A stretch of 64,000 nucleotides of DNA from Rhodoferax sp. GW822-FHT02A01 (lineage in GTDB: Bacteria > Pseudomonadota > Gammaproteobacteria > Burkholderiales > Burkholderiaceae_C), in assembly GCF_038784515.1 (NCBI RefSeq), contig NZ_CP152376.1, forward strand, positions 1,364,001 to 1,428,000, written 5' to 3'. A program made the translations under genes and the position numbers. Below the pieces are notes generated by a model that had not been told where the DNA came from, ran no database searches, and saw only the letters and a program-made list of their open reading frames with translations. Below are positions 9,126-18,169 of the stretch, in pieces. Position 1 is the stretch's first letter, and the number at the start of each line of letters is the position of its first letter.

Positions 9126-10793
9126 CTAGGCCTGTTGCGATGGCGTAGGACTCCATGAGGCAGGACTGAAAGTAGTTGTCAAAGGCGATAGCGTAACGAG
9201 AACGCTGCCGCCGTTGACCCCGCCGTCGGGGCTGGTGGTTCCGCAAAAACCGACGAAAACCTCTCCCACTGCAGGTGTCCATGTCGCGCCCTGCGGATCG
9301 CCTACCTGTGCCTGCGGCCATCTACTGTGCGCAGGGACCCCTTGGCTGAGGCGCGTAATCGCAAAAGACGAAAGAACGAAACGCTCGAAAGGATAGATAG
9401 AGTTTGCGTTTTCCTCTGTGCCAGACATCGAGGCAACCTGGTCGGTCAATTGAAACTCGAACGGCATGGTCTGCGACCATGTACTCCCCCATACTTGAAC
9501 ATTGCCACCGCGCGTGAAAGTCTTACTGCCCTCAGCGCTGGCATAGGTCGTGCTGATCATCGAAACGTCCTCGACTGTACCGCCAATTGAGGATACCGTC
9601 ACACCCCCGATTGAAACGCTTGTCAATTTCGTCTGGCTCAAGACATCTCGGTATCCGACGTCGGCAAAGTAGGATGGCCCCGGGCTGGTCGAACTGGGCC
9701 ATACCATTGCCGCTCCTGGAGTTGAAAAATTGAGCACAGGAGTGCCCCATTCCAGGCTCGGCAATGGTGGCACTTTCGGCAATACCGTTGCATCCTTGCT
9801 GATGGCGATGATCACGTTACCAAGCGACTCGCGATCCAGCGATATCTTTTTTCCCCTTTCTGTCAGATCTTTGTCACCTCCATAGCCATAGGTCTTATAG
9901 ACATCAAGTATCCATTGCGTCGCGTGATCCAGACCAGTCAGACTTGCGTAGTTGGCGGAGATGCCATCGCCATTGATTCCGCCAGTGAACGCCAAACGCA
10001 CCTTGACGATGGGGTCCAGCGCATTACCAACGCCTGGGACATGCTCGTATCCCGTTGTCTTGAAATTGATCACCATGCCAGGATTTGGCGTTCGTGCGGC
10101 GAACGCCAATGCGAACTGGTAGAGATTTTCCTCCGTCGGCAATGGTACGCCGGTGAGACCAAGAATGGTCTGCGCGAAGGCGAAACGGACGGTCATCTGA
10201 TTGCGCACGGTTTGGATGGCTGTGTCCAACGACACTGTAATGCTTCCGCCCGCCCCCACGCCTTTAGCGCTCAAGGCATTGACAACGCTTGTTTGATCTT
10301 CGGCCGACTCCGAGTAAAAAACATAGGTAGCGATGTATTCGGCTCCCACAGTAATCTCGCTCACAAACGAATCGCCGTATCCGAGATAGAAGTCGTTGAT
10401 GTGTTTCGGGATCGTCACGCCTTGAGCCAGACCTACATTCGTATAGGCGTTGGTGGCGGCGACGTTGTTGACGTAAACCGCGACGACTACGCTGGTCGAG
10501 GTCAAATCGAGGTTGTGCACATACTTCGTTTTTGCATCAATGCTTCCGAAGACAGAGCTCGCGGACAAATCCCCGTTGATTTGTAGCGATTTCGTAAGAG
10601 ACTTCACGTTGGTACATGTTGTGTAGGTGCAGATCTCCTCCCCACCTACCTGCGTTGACGTGCCTACGACCGCCGTGCTACGGGCGCTACCTGTGAACGT
10701 GTCAACTCCTTGAAACAGCACGCTTGGCGGGGTTGGCCCAGCACTCTTGGCGTTGGTTTGTTTGGCGTCGGGGAAAATAGGTGTCGGGGTCAT
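9126..10793 (-). CDS. Unknown 555-residue beta-rich protein with MACPF-like segment
   Basis: A large acidic protein rich in Ser, Thr, Val and Gly, with no clear signal peptide. The segment FYLGYGDSFVSEITVGAEY resembles the signature of MACPF/perforin-like proteins (an aromatic-G-x-x-F/Y pattern before a Gly-containing strand). It is preceded by a long alternating-hydrophobic stretch and followed by SVVNALSAKGVGAGGSITV, as expected for such folds. The C-terminal ~200 residues look like a separate beta-sandwich. The start is supported by GAAGGA upstream. A secreted-type small gene lies 81 bases upstream on the same strand. Pore formation is only an inference. Confidence 0.7.
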   Translation of the reverse strand: MTPTPIFPDAKQTNAKSAGPTPPSVLFQGVDTFTGSARSTAVVGTSTQVGGEEICTYTTCTNVKSLTKSLQINGDLSASSVFGSIDAKTKYVHNLDLTSTSVVVAVYVNNVAATNAYTNVGLAQGVTIPKHINDFYLGYGDSFVSEITVGAEYIATYVFYSESAEDQTSVVNALSAKGVGAGGSITVSLDTAIQTVRNQMTVRFAFAQTILGLTGVPLPTEENLYQFALAFAARTPNPGMVINFKTTGYEHVPGVGNALDPIVKVRLAFTGGINGDGISANYASLTGLDHATQWILDVYKTYGYGGDKDLTERGKKISLDRESLGNVIIAISKDATVLPKVPPLPSLEWGTPVLNFSTPGAAMVWPSSTSPGPSYFADVGYRDVLSQTKLTSVSIGGVTVSSIGGTVEDVSMISTTYASAEGSKTFTRGGNVQVWGSTWSQTMPFEFQLTDQVASMSGTEENANSIYPFERFVLSSFAITRLSQGVPAHSRWPQAQVGDPQGATWTPAVGEVFVGFCGTTSPDGGVNGGSVLVTLSPLTTTFSPASWSPTPSQQA

Positions 10794-10874
10794 TTGACTA
10801 TTCCTTCGTCATGTTGTTTGCCGCTCTATCCGGCCGGTTTTTTAAAAGGTGCAGCTGAAGTAGAGCCCACTGCA

Positions 10875-11309
10875 TCAGACGTTAGCCAGTAGTGGATAGG
10901 CTGCTTTCGGCCAAAAGACAAGGTCGTAGCTTGTCCCAGCTTCACTAGTGGCCGTGATGGTTACCACTCCAACACCATGCGTGACAGATATCCCATTTCC
11001 AAAAGTGTGCGTTGTTGCCTGCGTATGTGCGCCGGTAGAGCCTATCAACACCTGGCCATTTGTGAGAGGACCGACTCCAGCAAGACCGGACGTGCCCTTT
11101 ATCTGAACTGAGTTGGTGAAGCCTGCGGGTACGGCATCAATGCAGTTAGTCGCTGAAGTGAAGTTGCTCATTACCTGATTGGCATCAGCGGTTTGCCCGT
11201 TGGTGAGTTTATTGAGAACGGTGCATGGGGCACCAGGTGCGTTCTGAAGTCCTGCAAATTGTAGACATACAAAAATCGCCAACGAAACAAAACCGTAACG
11301 TGTACGCAC
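10875..11309 (-). CDS. Small exported protein of unknown function
   Basis: About 144 residues with a signal peptide (YGFVSLAIFVCLQFAGL, cleavage probably near NAPGAP). The mature N terminus has LTNGQTADANQVMSNF, a pattern often seen in phage tail-fibre-like proteins, followed by a glycine/threonine-rich beta segment. The GTG at 11309 is preferred because GGGAGG stands six bases upstream; a GTG two codons earlier overlaps that site. It probably forms a transcription unit with the MACPF-like gene downstream. No enzyme motif is visible. Confidence 0.6.
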   Translation of the reverse strand: MRTRYGFVSLAIFVCLQFAGLQNAPGAPCTVLNKLTNGQTADANQVMSNFTSATNCIDAVPAGFTNSVQIKGTSGLAGVGPLTNGQVLIGSTGAHTQATTHTFGNGISVTHGVGVVTITATSEAGTSYDLVFWPKAAYPLLANV

Positions 11310-11724
11310 GAGCACCCTCCCTTTTGTAGTACCTTATTTGTCAGCTCAATTTCAGCCGCAGACTATCACAAATATCGAAACAGGCAAATAAGGTTCTGTG
11401 ACGGCAATCTTGCTTGCCACTATTCGCAGGATAGCCAATAGATCAGCGCACCAGATATGTAGCAATCTTATTTCGTCGCTTGAAAGTTTCATTACGTCAT
11501 GAGCTTCCAATGCAATTGTGAGGGTCGCTTCTATGCTTCAAAAGCATCTATATCTGAGGGAAGCGTATGGTAAATATTACTTACTCTACGGACTATGACT
11601 TATGCCCTGGTGGAATAAGTAAAAATATGTAAACAGCCGTAGTATCAGGTATATGTCCGATGGCAAACGGACAAAAAATCTCGGACACAGCACGTTTGGG
11701 TTCTTTCTTTTAGGGGGAAAGCGC
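11310..11724. other. A+T-rich intergenic region
   Basis: Divergent promoter region between the small exported gene and the lipase cluster, clearly richer in A+T than the flanks. A short palindrome (ATGCTT, three bases, AAGCAT) lies near 11533-11547. Nothing else is recognised. Confidence 0.4.
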
Positions 11725-12086
11725 ATGAGCATTGATCTGGCGTTGCTTGGAAACATTGTGACGGCCATTGGAGGCTTGGGATTGGCAGCCAGTGCACTGG
11801 TGGACACATCCAAGACCTTGCCCGATGGCGACGTATCCAATTTTGGCTTTGATTCGATTCAAGCTGCTGCCAACCTCTTTTTCCTGCGGTGTCGGAGGAG
11901 GCATCGCTGGCGGGGAGTCTTCTGCACACCTTGCATTCGAACTGGATCAATGGCACACCCGCTTCTGACCAGAAGGCGGTTGCAAAGTCCCTCATCAAGC
12001 TAATGCTTGCTACAGAAGTGCCCTTTAACTACTTGTACTGGAGAAACCTATGGACAGAAAAGCTGCCGCAAGTTATGCGCCGTTGA
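11725..12086 (+). pseudogene. Small membrane-anchored protein gene with a frameshift
   Basis: Reading starts at the ATG at 11725 after a GGGGAAA site. It gives a hydrophobic N terminus (LLGNIVTAIGGLGLAASAL) and continues to about 11880, where a run of five T occurs. The original frame then turns into an arginine-rich tail. Shifting frame at the T run joins it to a protein-like stretch containing SLLHTLHSNWINGTP and FNYLYWRNLW, ending at 12086. Together these make a coherent protein of about 120 residues, so I read this as one gene with a one-base-type shift. Sequencing error, mutation or programmed slippage cannot be separated here. The end overlaps the lipase start by 37 bases. Confidence 0.55.
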
Positions 12087-12928
12087 TTATGTACGCATGG
12101 GATATGTGTGACAAAGGTCCGAGGAATATTCCACCGTTCGTTGATCAACGCATCGCTCAAAAGGGATGGAGCATTGTTGGATTTCTATCAGCCTCTGACG
12201 ATATTCAGGCAGTCGGGGGCACAATTCGTCAGACTGTCATGGGTGCAGGTGATCGAGTGTCTTACGGTTATGTCGCAACAAAGGGCGAAGAGACAATTAT
12301 TGCTATACGTGGGACTGATGGTGCTGAAGAGTGGGGTGATGATCTTGATTTCCTGATGATGTCACATCGAAACTCTAAAGTTCCTGGTTATGTCGATCAG
12401 GGGTTTTACAGCATATATTCCACAATGCAATTTCACCCAATTGCTGCTCCTTCTACTGGTGTTCCAGTGGTGAGCGGAATACTGGCCATTTCCAACTCGG
12501 GAACCATCAGAGTTTTGGGTCATAGCTTAGGTGCCGCGCTTGCGACTTATTTAACTCTGGATCTCAATCTCGCTGGATCAATAGCAACGGCCTGTTTATT
12601 TGCATCACCTAAAACCGGTAATGGCAGTTTTGTGGATTTCTTTGAATCCACAGTCACCAATTACGATTTATTCAACTACGAACGGGACGTTGTACCGACC
12701 GTCCCAAAGTTTGACATCTTGCATCTCTCGGTTTACCACGACTTACGACAAGCCAAGACCATACCTGCAGATATTACTTCGGCGGCTATAACCGACAACC
12801 CAGCATGCAACCATCACCTGATCTGCTATACAGCTCTGCTTGATCTTGAGACTTATATAGGCGAAATTAATAATGCTAGCTGTGATCCAGATGATCGCAA
12901 CTGTGCCAAATGTGTGCGAACTTCCTAA
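12050..12928 (+). CDS. Class 3 lipase-family alpha/beta hydrolase
   Basis: A 292-residue hydrolase of the fungal-type Lipase_3 family. The nucleophile elbow is VLGHSLGAALATYL, with the catalytic serine in GHSLG. The oxyanion strand is IIAIRGTDGAEEW, the acid is likely in ERDVVPTVP and the histidine in NPACNHHLICY. There is no signal peptide. A site GGAGAAA precedes the ATG at 12050. It follows, with overlap, a small membrane-protein gene and precedes a two-helix membrane protein on the same strand. A phospholipase or effector role is possible, but no secretion genes are nearby. Confidence 0.85.
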   Translation: MDRKAAASYAPLIMYAWDMCDKGPRNIPPFVDQRIAQKGWSIVGFLSASDDIQAVGGTIRQTVMGAGDRVSYGYVATKGEETIIAIRGTDGAEEWGDDLDFLMMSHRNSKVPGYVDQGFYSIYSTMQFHPIAAPSTGVPVVSGILAISNSGTIRVLGHSLGAALATYLTLDLNLAGSIATACLFASPKTGNGSFVDFFESTVTNYDLFNYERDVVPTVPKFDILHLSVYHDLRQAKTIPADITSAAITDNPACNHHLICYTALLDLETYIGEINNASCDPDDRNCAKCVRTS

Positions 12929-12968
12929 GCGTATGCATTCAGAAAGGTGAAAAACTCCATTTGCTCCG

Positions 12969-12996
12969 GAATCTCTCTCCTCTAGAAAAGAGATTC
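12969..12996 (+). other. Hairpin downstream of the lipase gene
   Basis: Perfect 8-bp arms at 12969-12976 and 12989-12996 (GAATCTCT and its complement) with a 12-base loop. No T run follows, so it is a weak terminator candidate or an mRNA 3' stabiliser. Confidence 0.3.
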
Positions 12997-13138
12997 AGAG
13001 CATTCATTCCGATGACTCAACTAGGATGAAAAATAGAAATACTAATCTTAAAGCTTAGATGCATCAATTTTGATTCAAGACGGGGGTTGGGGTCAATACC
13101 GATAACTGTGGATTGTTCAAACAATAGGGGTGGAGTCT

Positions 13139-14221
13139 ATGAATATCAATATTAACAACATCATATGTATATTTTTGATAGCTGTTGGTACTTGTGTATT
13201 AATGACGCCTGTACTCCGGTACATTTGCTATGGCTGGCTGGCGAAACGCAAGGACATCATGGACGGACTAAATGATGATGCTCGTCAAGCTTACTTTGAA
13301 ATGTTTAGTCGAGGCAGCGAAACTCCAAAAGCAGGGAATGCGTCCAAGGCATTTGAAGACTTTCATTTCAAGTGGTATGGGAGGAAGTATTTCGCATGGC
13401 CGACTTTATTGCTATTTCTGGTCTCGGTCTCAGCTGTGACTTTAGTAACTCTAACGTGCCTTAAGCACCTAGGTTTTACTACCTATACCATCTTTGAACT
13501 TCCCAATACTGCGATGGCTGCGCTTGGAGGTGCTTATCTTTGGGTGGTCGATGACCATGTTTCGAGAGCACGCCGACTTGACTTTGCGCCCTCCGATGTG
13601 CATTGGGGGACGCTGCGGCTGGTAATCGCAATTCCAATGGGGTATGGATTTGGCGCGCTGCTCTCACCCGGCTTTGGCCCATTTGTGTCATTTGCCCTTG
13701 GGGCCTTTCCTCTAGATGCTCTGTTAGTCATGCTGCGCCGACTGTCTGAAAAGCAGCTAGGACTTGGGAACACAGACGCAGAGAGTAGCGATGACATCAC
13801 AAAGCTTCAAGGGATCAACAAGATGATTCTTGACCGCTTGCGAAACGAGGATATCAGCACGGTTACGCAAATGGCCTATTGCGATCCAGTACGGTTGGTG
13901 ATGCGTGCCAATCTAGACTTTGTGTTCGTCTGCGATTGCATGAACCAGGCGTTGGCGTGGCTCTACTTTGAGGGAAAACTAGCCGTGATACGTCCGTTTG
14001 GATTGCGGGGGGCGGTCGAAATTAAGAACTTCATAAATGAGTTAGATTTTGATACAAAGGGCAACACTGATGCAATGGCCTTGGCGAATCGCGATCGTGC
14101 GGTGGCGGCATTACCCGCGATTGCGGCTGCATTGCAGATGGATGTAAACGCACTACAGGTTCCATTACGAGAGATTGCGGCAGATCCTTATACCGATTTT
14201 TTAAGCCGGATTTGGGGGTGA
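13139..14221 (+). CDS. Unknown membrane protein with HhH-like segment
   Basis: A 360-residue protein not recognised by name. There is an N-terminal helix (IICIFLIAVGTCVLM), a second near residues 87-110 (WPTLLLFLVSVSAVTLVTL), and two or three more hydrophobic stretches to about residue 195. The cytoplasmic C-terminal half contains LQGINKMILDRLRNEDISTV and TQMAYCDPVRL, which read like a helix-hairpin-helix-type module. The ATG at 13139 follows GGGGTGGAG; a GTG at 13130 would also read in frame. Co-orientation with the lipase suggests one cluster, but about 210 bases separate them. Confidence 0.65.
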   Translation: MNININNIICIFLIAVGTCVLMTPVLRYICYGWLAKRKDIMDGLNDDARQAYFEMFSRGSETPKAGNASKAFEDFHFKWYGRKYFAWPTLLLFLVSVSAVTLVTLTCLKHLGFTTYTIFELPNTAMAALGGAYLWVVDDHVSRARRLDFAPSDVHWGTLRLVIAIPMGYGFGALLSPGFGPFVSFALGAFPLDALLVMLRRLSEKQLGLGNTDAESSDDITKLQGINKMILDRLRNEDISTVTQMAYCDPVRLVMRANLDFVFVCDCMNQALAWLYFEGKLAVIRPFGLRGAVEIKNFINELDFDTKGNTDAMALANRDRAVAALPAIAAALQMDVNALQVPLREIAADPYTDFLSRIWG

Positions 14222-14293
14222 AGTTCACTTCGTTCCAGTAAGCGTCAAGATACTGGATAATTTTCAATGCGTGTGAGGTGCCGCACGTTTTCT

Positions 14294-14315
14294 GCCTGTG
14301 CGGCAACAGGCTTTT
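14294..14315 (+). terminator. Probable terminator of the membrane-protein gene
   Basis: Arms GCCTGT (14294-14299) and ACAGGC (14306-14311) around a six-base loop, followed by TTTT. It sits between two convergent genes. A longer imperfect G+C-rich pairing overlaps it. Confidence 0.5.
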
Positions 14316-14340
14316 GCCTGACATGCGGTGCACAGTATGT

Positions 14341-15267
14341 TCAACAAACCTTCAAGCGCAGTCCCACATGTTCAACAAGAGAGTCAATCAAAACGCGACA
14401 TTTGGGAGCTAGGAAGCGATTGGGTGGGTACAAGATGTGTGCGGTTCCGTGGTAATTGGCCTCCAGTTCCCACTCGGAGAGAATCCGCTGTACGGCCCCC
14501 GTTTGCAGCGCGTCTCTGGCAACGAAGTCCGGAACACAACCAATGCCAACGCCTCGTAGGACAGCCTCTAGGCGCATTTCACTGTGGTTGGCTACATAGC
14601 GGCCTTTGACCACCACATCTTCCACTTCTTGACCCTTCTTGAATCGCCACCAGTTATCCCTGTCTCGCTCCCCAATGTAGAGGCAGTTGACTCCCACCAA
14701 GTCTTTGGGATTCTTGATCGGGTGGTTGTTCTTGAGAAATTTCGGCGAGGCACACAGGATGTGCTCAACCTTCATCAGGGGTCGTGACGCCAGGTTCAAC
14801 GGCGGCACCTTTGTCAGCTGGACTACCAGATCGACACCTTCCTGAATAGGGTCGACAAGCTTGTCGGTGACAATGAGTTGGACATCCACATCGGGGTACT
14901 TGTCCAGAAAGTCCAGGATGGCAGGGTGCAGAATATGCTTGGCGAAAGCTTTGGGTGCCGTGAGGCGAACCAAGCCTTGCGGACGTTCCATGAACTTGGC
15001 CGTTACCTGCATGGCACCTTGTGCGGCCTCCACCAGTTCGCTGCATTTGTGGAAAACCTCCATACCCACATCGGTTAGTTGCAACTGGCGGGTTGTGCGC
15101 CGAATCAATTGGGCTCCCAGTACTTTCTCAAGCCGCGTCACCTGTTTGCTCACGGCCGACGGCGAGATGTGCAGAAAACGTGCGGCAGCCGAGAAGTTAC
15201 CTAATTCCGCCACGCGAACAAATGTCACCATTTCGGGCAACACTTCCAAGAATTCATTTTTTTCCAT
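14341..15267 (-). CDS. LysR-family transcriptional regulator
   Basis: About 308 residues. The N-terminal winged helix is clear (FVRVAELGNFSAAARFLHIS, then SAVSKQVTRLEKVLGAQLI), followed by a substrate-binding domain with IVTDKLVDPIQEGVDLVVQL. The ATG at 15267 is chosen because AAGGGAG lies nine bases upstream. The next gene upstream is divergent but more than 550 bases away, so the target is unclear. LysR proteins of this CrgA/AaeR-like subtype often control a divergent neighbour. Confidence 0.88.
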   Translation of the reverse strand: MEKNEFLEVLPEMVTFVRVAELGNFSAAARFLHISPSAVSKQVTRLEKVLGAQLIRRTTRQLQLTDVGMEVFHKCSELVEAAQGAMQVTAKFMERPQGLVRLTAPKAFAKHILHPAILDFLDKYPDVDVQLIVTDKLVDPIQEGVDLVVQLTKVPPLNLASRPLMKVEHILCASPKFLKNNHPIKNPKDLVGVNCLYIGERDRDNWWRFKKGQEVEDVVVKGRYVANHSEMRLEAVLRGVGIGCVPDFVARDALQTGAVQRILSEWELEANYHGTAHILYPPNRFLAPKCRVLIDSLVEHVGLRLKVC

Positions 15268-15835
15268 TAGGAAACACTCCCTTTCCAGCAACACATGTTA
15301 TCAATATACCTGTGAAGCCTGAAGATTGGATATGTATGGAATCTTGTGTTGACTAGACCTTCAGATGCAAATCAGTAAGTAGCCAATCTAGAACTGCTAA
15401 TTTATGAGTCAAATATCGCTCGCAAATTCATCATTAAGAGGGTCTACATGTTCCTCCCCAAGTGAAATGCGCTCTTGTCATTCCTGCTGATTTAACAAAT
15501 GATTGCATTTTCCTACGAAAGTTAATTTAGAAAACCCTCCCTGAAGATGTTCTGTCTATGACTTTATTTTGATGCACGCGTCTATTGACGCGGCCTAATG
15601 GCATATGCGACTTCATGCCCTCACATTTTTCTTACTTTTTTCGGTGAAATTCCGGCAAAGGATCTGTGCCCCCGAGGAATAAATCATCTATGCTTTTCGC
15701 GTATTTTTTGGTGTAGCTTATGGATTGTTTCTCCTTCTCTTAAGTTCCGACTGTGGGCTATATGTCCGTAATGAAGTGGAAGGCGGCAATTTGAGTACTC
15801 AACTTCTCCATATATTGAATTCATAGGGCAAAGCC
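15268..15835. other. Long A+T-rich gene-free region
   Basis: About 570 bases between the LysR gene and the DUF6765-like gene. It must hold the promoters of both. It is strongly A+T-rich compared with the core genes, which suggests acquired DNA. I find no tRNA, repeat, or coding stretch that looks protein-like. Confidence 0.4.
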
Positions 15836-16927
15836 ATGCAAATAGATTTTCATCATGCGGTAACCTATGTGGCAACCCGCCTTGGCGGCCTTTCCCATGA
15901 ACAAGCATCCACTGTTGCACATGCTGCCCAATACGTGGACGATGCAACGAATGACGGCCCATTGGAATTCGATGACGGGCAACGATATGTGCGCGTGACT
16001 TCGGCACACAAGACGCTACAAATGTTGGAAAACGGAGATGCGGCAGATAACCGTCTAGTTTGGGTACCTTTCCACTTTCTTCCAGGCAACGAGACCCCAG
16101 CGGCATACACTGATGCAGGCGATTTAATCATTCATCGCATGATGTGCAAACCCAACAGTGTCGTGGCACAACAGATGGTGAATGATTGCATTGTTAAGCA
16201 AGACCTTCCCTTCGCACCGCATAGGCTTGGCATCGCACTGCACACGTATGCGGACACCTGGGCGCATCAACAATTTGTTGGCATCATTTGTGATGTCAAT
16301 CGACTGAAAAGCGTACAGGTTCTGCCTGACCCGTCCTACGTTAATGATCCAGTTTACGGAGACTTAACGAGCGGAGCTACTCAGTTCAAAGAATACGTCG
16401 CAAATCATTTGCCCGTTGGCCATGCCGGAGCAGTTACCCTTCCAGACTTGCCTTTTCTGAAGTGGAGTTTCGTGAGAGAAAACGGGGAAAAGGTTTCGCG
16501 GAATAATCCTATCGACTTTTTATCTGCGGTGAGTGGTGTATTCAACATGGCCCGCCGCTATGTTGCAAGAAACCCTGACCTCCCTTCCATTGACCTCAAC
16601 GCAGCCGACCTGGGGCTCATACAGCACCTTTTTGAGACCACCCTCTTTATCGAAGGGGAGCGCCGCCATCCTGTTTGGTTAAACGCGATTCAGCAGGGCC
16701 AGTTCTCATTCGGTCCAGCAAATGCAGCCTACGTTGAACAAGGACCTGGGTCCTGGAAATTTGCAGCGCTCGGTGCAGATCCGGACGAAGAAACGGGGGA
16801 TGAGCGTTTCCATTTCGACGAGTCCTTTCTGGCATCTGATTGGAAGAGATTTCACGATGCTGTCCAGTACCACCGGTTATTCATACTGCACGAACTGCTT
16901 CCGCGATTCGGCCTGTGTGCTTCTTAA
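15836..16927 (+). CDS. DUF6765-like protein with phospholipase C-like histidine motif
   Basis: A 363-residue cytoplasmic protein starting MQIDFHHAVTYVATRL. The early histidines, the segment AAQYVDDATN and the motif LGIALHTYADTWAHQQF are shared with the DUF6765 family. They recall the metal-binding helices of zinc-dependent phospholipase C and S1/P1 nuclease folds, so metal binding is plausible. The function is not established. The AGGGCAAAG stretch before the ATG supports the start. A tiny zinc-ribbon gene follows 29 bases downstream and has been split by an insertion sequence, so the two may have been co-transcribed. Confidence 0.75.
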   Translation: MQIDFHHAVTYVATRLGGLSHEQASTVAHAAQYVDDATNDGPLEFDDGQRYVRVTSAHKTLQMLENGDAADNRLVWVPFHFLPGNETPAAYTDAGDLIIHRMMCKPNSVVAQQMVNDCIVKQDLPFAPHRLGIALHTYADTWAHQQFVGIICDVNRLKSVQVLPDPSYVNDPVYGDLTSGATQFKEYVANHLPVGHAGAVTLPDLPFLKWSFVRENGEKVSRNNPIDFLSAVSGVFNMARRYVARNPDLPSIDLNAADLGLIQHLFETTLFIEGERRHPVWLNAIQQGQFSFGPANAAYVEQGPGSWKFAALGADPDEETGDERFHFDESFLASDWKRFHDAVQYHRLFILHELLPRFGLCAS

Positions 16928-16989
16928 AGTTGAACTCAAACTGGAAGGGGAACGTTATGAACGAACAAGCAAACTACCGGCGTTATAGC

Positions 16990-18169
16990 TTAGGGGTACG
17001 ATGAATAAGTGGGGGACAAGCTGAGGCGGTGGTCGCAACAGCTAGGAATTGCCAAATCGAAATATATTTGCGCCGCTTTGAGCTTTTGGGTATGGTTTTG
17101 CAAGCCCTTTGGCCTGCATTTCCTGTTCATGAGCGCACCTGTGCCAAAAGGCTTTGGCGACCAAGGTAAATGTTAGCCAGTGCCAAGGCCGTGAATGCCC
17201 GGGTTGCGTTCTTCTGCAGTCCACGGTAACGCACCTTGCCAAATCCCCACAGGCGCTTTACCACACCAAAGACATGTTCCACGCGTGCCCGGATGCGTGA
17301 CTTGCTGCGATTCTTTGCGCGCACCGCTTCGTCAATGAAGCCCTTGAAGCGGCTACGTTGGTTGGTAAAGTCGCGGGCCTTGGGCGCCTTGCTGGCTATG
17401 AGCTTCTTCTGGCTGGCATAGGCTGAATCGCCATAGACGCGCCGCTCGTTGCCATGCAGCAAGTCAGGCAGTGGATGCTTGTCATGCACGTTGGCCGGCG
17501 TCACCACAGCGCTGTGGGCCATGCCGCTTTGGCTGTCCACGCCGATGTGCAGCTTCATGCCGAAGTACCACTGCTGGCCCTTGCGCGTCTGGTGCATGTC
17601 AGGGTCGCGCGTCTTGTCGGTATTCTTGGTCGAGCTCGGTGCGCCGATGATGGTGGCGTCCACGATGGTGCCGGTGTTGAGCTTGAAGCCACGTGCCTGC
17701 AACTCTTTGCCAACTTGTGCAAATAGTGCTTCGCCCAGTTTGTTGTCATTGAGCAGCTTGCGGAACTTCGTAATGGTCGTGGAGTCAGGCACCGGCTCGC
17801 GGCCCAGATCGATGCCAACAAAGCGGCGCAGGCTGGCACTGTCGTACAGCGCTTCCTCACAGGCCATGTCAGCCAGGTTGAACCAGTGCTGGACGAAGTG
17901 AATGCGCAGCATGCGCTCCAGACCAATGGGTGGCCTGCCGTTGCCTGCCTTGGGATAGAAGGGTTCAATAACAGCACACAACGTTGACCACGGGACGATG
18001 GCTTCCATCGTCTTCAGAAACTCGTCGCGCCGGGTCGGCTTGCGGTAGTTCTCGAACGATTGGTCGGCCGCCATAGCCAGGGTCTGTTGCTTCATTGGTG
18101 CGCCCTCACAGAGTTACATACCAACATGCAAGTCATGGGCCAGTTTGGACTTGTTCATCGTTGCCTTAG
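16990..18169. mobile_element. Complete IS5-family insertion sequence with TTAG target duplication
   Basis: The element spans 16994-18165 (1172 bp) and is flanked by the direct repeat TTAG at 16990-16993 and 18166-18169, the YTAR-type 4-bp target duplication of IS5. The ends are imperfect inverted repeats beginning GG: GGGTACGATGAATAAGT on the left and GGCAACGATGAACAAGT on the right (complement strand). One full-length transposase gene lies inside on the minus strand. All parts look intact, so the element may be active and the insertion recent. Confidence 0.92.
17127..18095 (-). CDS. IS5-family transposase
   Basis: A 322-residue DDE transposase. The N-terminal DUF772-type region includes GRPPIGLERMLRIHFVQHWF. 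The catalytic domain has the first aspartate in TIVDATIIGAPSS, the second in VYGDSAYASQKK, and the glutamate in RVEHVFGVVKRLWGF followed by the Y(2)R(3)E(6)K-type spacing. GAGGG precedes the ATG. The reading frame is intact and the gene fills almost the whole element. Confidence 0.95.
   Translation of the reverse strand: MKQQTLAMAADQSFENYRKPTRRDEFLKTMEAIVPWSTLCAVIEPFYPKAGNGRPPIGLERMLRIHFVQHWFNLADMACEEALYDSASLRRFVGIDLGREPVPDSTTITKFRKLLNDNKLGEALFAQVGKELQARGFKLNTGTIVDATIIGAPSSTKNTDKTRDPDMHQTRKGQQWYFGMKLHIGVDSQSGMAHSAVVTPANVHDKHPLPDLLHGNERRVYGDSAYASQKKLIASKAPKARDFTNQRSRFKGFIDEAVRAKNRSKSRIRARVEHVFGVVKRLWGFGKVRYRGLQKNATRAFTALALANIYLGRQSLLAQVRS

Noticed and set aside
10875..11309. Prophage hint from a tail-fibre-like opening
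   Set aside because: No capsid, terminase, portal, lysis or integrase genes are found nearby.
11876..11882. Programmed -1 frameshift at CTTTTTC
   Set aside because: The heptamer is not an optimal slippery site and no downstream pseudoknot is evident; indel or sequencing error is simpler, so I report only a frameshift.
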